Shown here piece after piece: positions 14,289-15,184 of a stretch of 15,184 nucleotides of DNA. This DNA comes from Armatimonadota bacterium (GTDB lineage: Bacteria > Armatimonadota > Armatimonadia > Armatimonadales > Armatimonadaceae). The position numbers were made by a program, and so were the translations under genes. How positions within the stretch are numbered: position 1 is the first letter of the stretch; every line of letters starts with the position of its first letter. Where the stretch lies: contig JACMIS010000943.1 in the NCBI GenBank assembly GCA_014381035.1, positions 1-15,184 on the forward strand. The letters are read 5' to 3'. The notes beneath the pieces were generated by a model, which had not been told where the DNA came from, searched no databases, and was given only the letters and a program-made list of their open reading frames with translations.

Positions 14289-14909
14289 CTACAGCTTAAT
14301 CAACCAGTTGACATAAACATTTTTCGGACGTGTTTCCGAATCACCGCCCCCGTTCACGATATGGGAATGGCTTCCGCCCACCGTCGTCGGCGCGGATTCC
14401 GTTCCGTAGTCGAACCCGCCGGGACCGCGAAACTGCGTTGCGAGTTCGAACGGTCCCGGTCCGCCGTTCCATGTCGGATCGCCGTGCTGATGCCCGGCGT
14501 GCGTGTCGGTCTGAAACGGGGAGCGGGGCAGGTGTGTCGCGTCTGCCTGCAACGAGCCCACTCGATCCCCATTGTTGCCGCTTCCGCTTTGCGGGGTCAG
14601 GCGTGCCGTAGCCTCGGGATCGTTTGTCGCGCCACGGTCCACGCCGCGCAGAAAACGTCCCTGGTAGTCGGGTACTCTAAAGTTTGTCCCAGCACCCCTG
14701 CCATGCGCGAATTGGATGGCGGCGAACAGTTCGCGGAATGGTTCTTTGTTCGGCAGTTCCGCCCCATTACATAGTAGCCAGCCGTTCACGACCATGACGG
14801 GTTCCTGCGGGGTTGCGTCTACACTATCCCCTTCGACCGTTCCTGCATATGCTATAACGCTCCCTGATGGTACGATGCCTTTTGCGGCATCTGCGATGGT
14901 CTCGCTCAT
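14289..14909 (-). CDS. Phage tail collar domain protein
   Basis: A 206-residue protein of the type found in phage tail fibres and in the so-called microcystin-dependent proteins of bacteria. The N-terminal collar domain shows I-V-P-S-G-S-V-I-A-Y-A-G (12-23), N-G-W-L-L-C-N-G-A (42-50), F-R-E-L-F-A-A-I (58-65) and N-F-R-V-P-D-Y-Q-G-R-F-L-R-G (76-89). The rest is Gly/His-rich, with T-H-A-G-H-Q-H-G-D (136-144) and G-G-S-H-S-H (178-183), which could bind metal in a trimeric fibre. It ends with R-P-K-N-V-Y-V-N-W-L-I-K (194-205), the usual close of this family. The frame is open to 14999, but the start at 14909 has GGGAGG 8 nt upstream and the earlier codons look noncoding. There is no signal peptide. 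No other phage gene is visible, so it stands alone; an adhesin or tail-like fibre role is possible. Confidence 0.88.
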   Translation of the reverse strand: MSETIADAAKGIVPSGSVIAYAGTVEGDSVDATPQEPVMVVNGWLLCNGAELPNKEPFRELFAAIQFAHGRGAGTNFRVPDYQGRFLRGVDRGATNDPEATARLTPQSGSGNNGDRVGSLQADATHLPRSPFQTDTHAGHQHGDPTWNGGPGPFELATQFRGPGGFDYGTESAPTTVGGSHSHIVNGGGDSETRPKNVYVNWLIKL

Positions 14910-15054
14910 TAGACGATCCTCCCGGAGTCTCCTTGAATTTTTTGAACAGGAGACTGTCAGACAAAGGGTAACAAGGAAGCGTTTGCGAAACGTTAGCAAG
15001 AAGCGGGATGTTATGCGGGAATTATTTTCTTCTTCCGAAGATGTTACATAGAGC

Positions 15055-15080
15055 CTCCGGTATCCTTACGGATATGGGAG
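15055..15080 (-). promoter_or_regulatory. 11-bp imperfect hairpin with GUAA loop upstream of the collar gene
   Basis: On the minus strand CTCCCATATCC and GGATACCGGAG pair across a GTAA loop, with one G-G mismatch and one G-T pair. It lies about 145 nt upstream of the ATG, and no T run follows. The loop is identical to that of the operon leader hairpin at 8506-8519. Role unknown. Confidence 0.35.
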
Positions 15081-15104
15081 GATTTCGCTCCTGATTTGAG
15101 TAAT

Positions 15105-15122
15105 TGGTAGCTTATATTACCA
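15105..15122. repeat. Inverted repeat TGGTA-N8-TACCA, candidate operator
   Basis: Perfect 5-bp arms with an AT-rich 8-nt centre that includes TATA on both strands. It could cover a -10 region of the collar gene's promoter. The arms are short and this is weak evidence on its own. Confidence 0.25.
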
Positions 15123-15184
15123 TCAGTTGCGCTTGTTACTTCAGTGTCCTTCGAAGACAGACAAATTCAGCCCATGCGACAAAA

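Larger units (their letters stand above)
14910..15184. other. Upstream region of the collar gene, no gene seen
   Basis: No coding frame with support lies here. It contains the collar gene's ribosome site (GGGAGG on the minus strand, 14918-14923) and two inverted repeats listed separately. The minus strand at 15105-15122 contains an AT-rich, -10-like segment, but I find no matching -35 box. Confidence 0.5.

Noticed and set aside
14201..14299. 32-codon plus-strand small open frame (MTIRFKRLSTMKKVLAAPLG...) converging on the collar gene.
   Set aside because: There is no ribosome site before either ATG and it overlaps the end of the collar gene. Too little evidence to call a gene.
14910..14999. 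30-codon extension of the tail collar protein with a hydrophobic stretch resembling a signal peptide.
   Set aside because: The GGGAGG site lies 8 nt before the ATG at 14909, and the following Arg-rich codons do not look like a cleavage region. Collar proteins normally lack signal peptides.

Overview
The window looks like chromosome of a diderm (outer-membrane-bearing) bacterium that is moderately GC-rich by eye. The large SARP/BTAD-NB-ARC type regulator together with an outer-membrane beta-barrel-like protein and an exopolysaccharide locus would fit Armatimonadota or a neighbouring phylum. That assignment is inference; no marker gene is present to prove it.

Left part (1-8467, all minus strand): a tightly packed surface-polysaccharide operon. 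In transcription order it holds a polyprenyl-phosphate sugar-1-phosphate transferase (8467-7763), a WecG/TagA/CpsF glycosyltransferase (7760-6891), a GT2 (6894-5845), a GT4 (5845-4598), a GT2 (4601-3657), three GT4 enzymes (3660-2569, 2572-1466, 1466-303), and the start of a membrane-anchored SurA/PrsA-like peptidyl-prolyl isomerase (306 to beyond the left edge). After the first gene every junction is a 4-nt ATGA or 1-nt TGATG overlap, so the cluster should be translationally coupled. The likely logic is that the first enzyme loads a sugar phosphate on the lipid carrier, WecG/TagA adds the second sugar, and six further transferases extend the repeat unit. Flippase, polymerase and export genes are not in view. 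The isomerase may help fold exported or secretion components.

Middle (8468-9478): a roughly 1-kb AT-richer divergent intergenic region without a convincing gene. It holds candidate promoters in both directions, a GUAA-capped hairpin in the operon leader, a perfect 9-bp inverted repeat and a nested two-stem structure. To its right, on the plus strand, lie a soluble NarL-type histidine kinase (9479-10870) and its LuxR/NarL response regulator (10940-11608). The kinase has no membrane segment, so it should sense a cytoplasmic signal. Divergent placement makes it a candidate regulator of the operon.

Right part (11730-14909, minus strand): a phage-tail-collar-domain protein (14909-14289), then a BTAD plus NB-ARC regulator (14146-12455) that ends at 563 residues without the usual C-terminal TPR region. 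This runs in another frame into a beta-barrel fragment (12488-11730) that lacks a signal peptide. The last two look like two genes each broken at one junction near 12455-12470. Upstream of the collar gene (14910-15184) there are only candidate regulatory hairpins.
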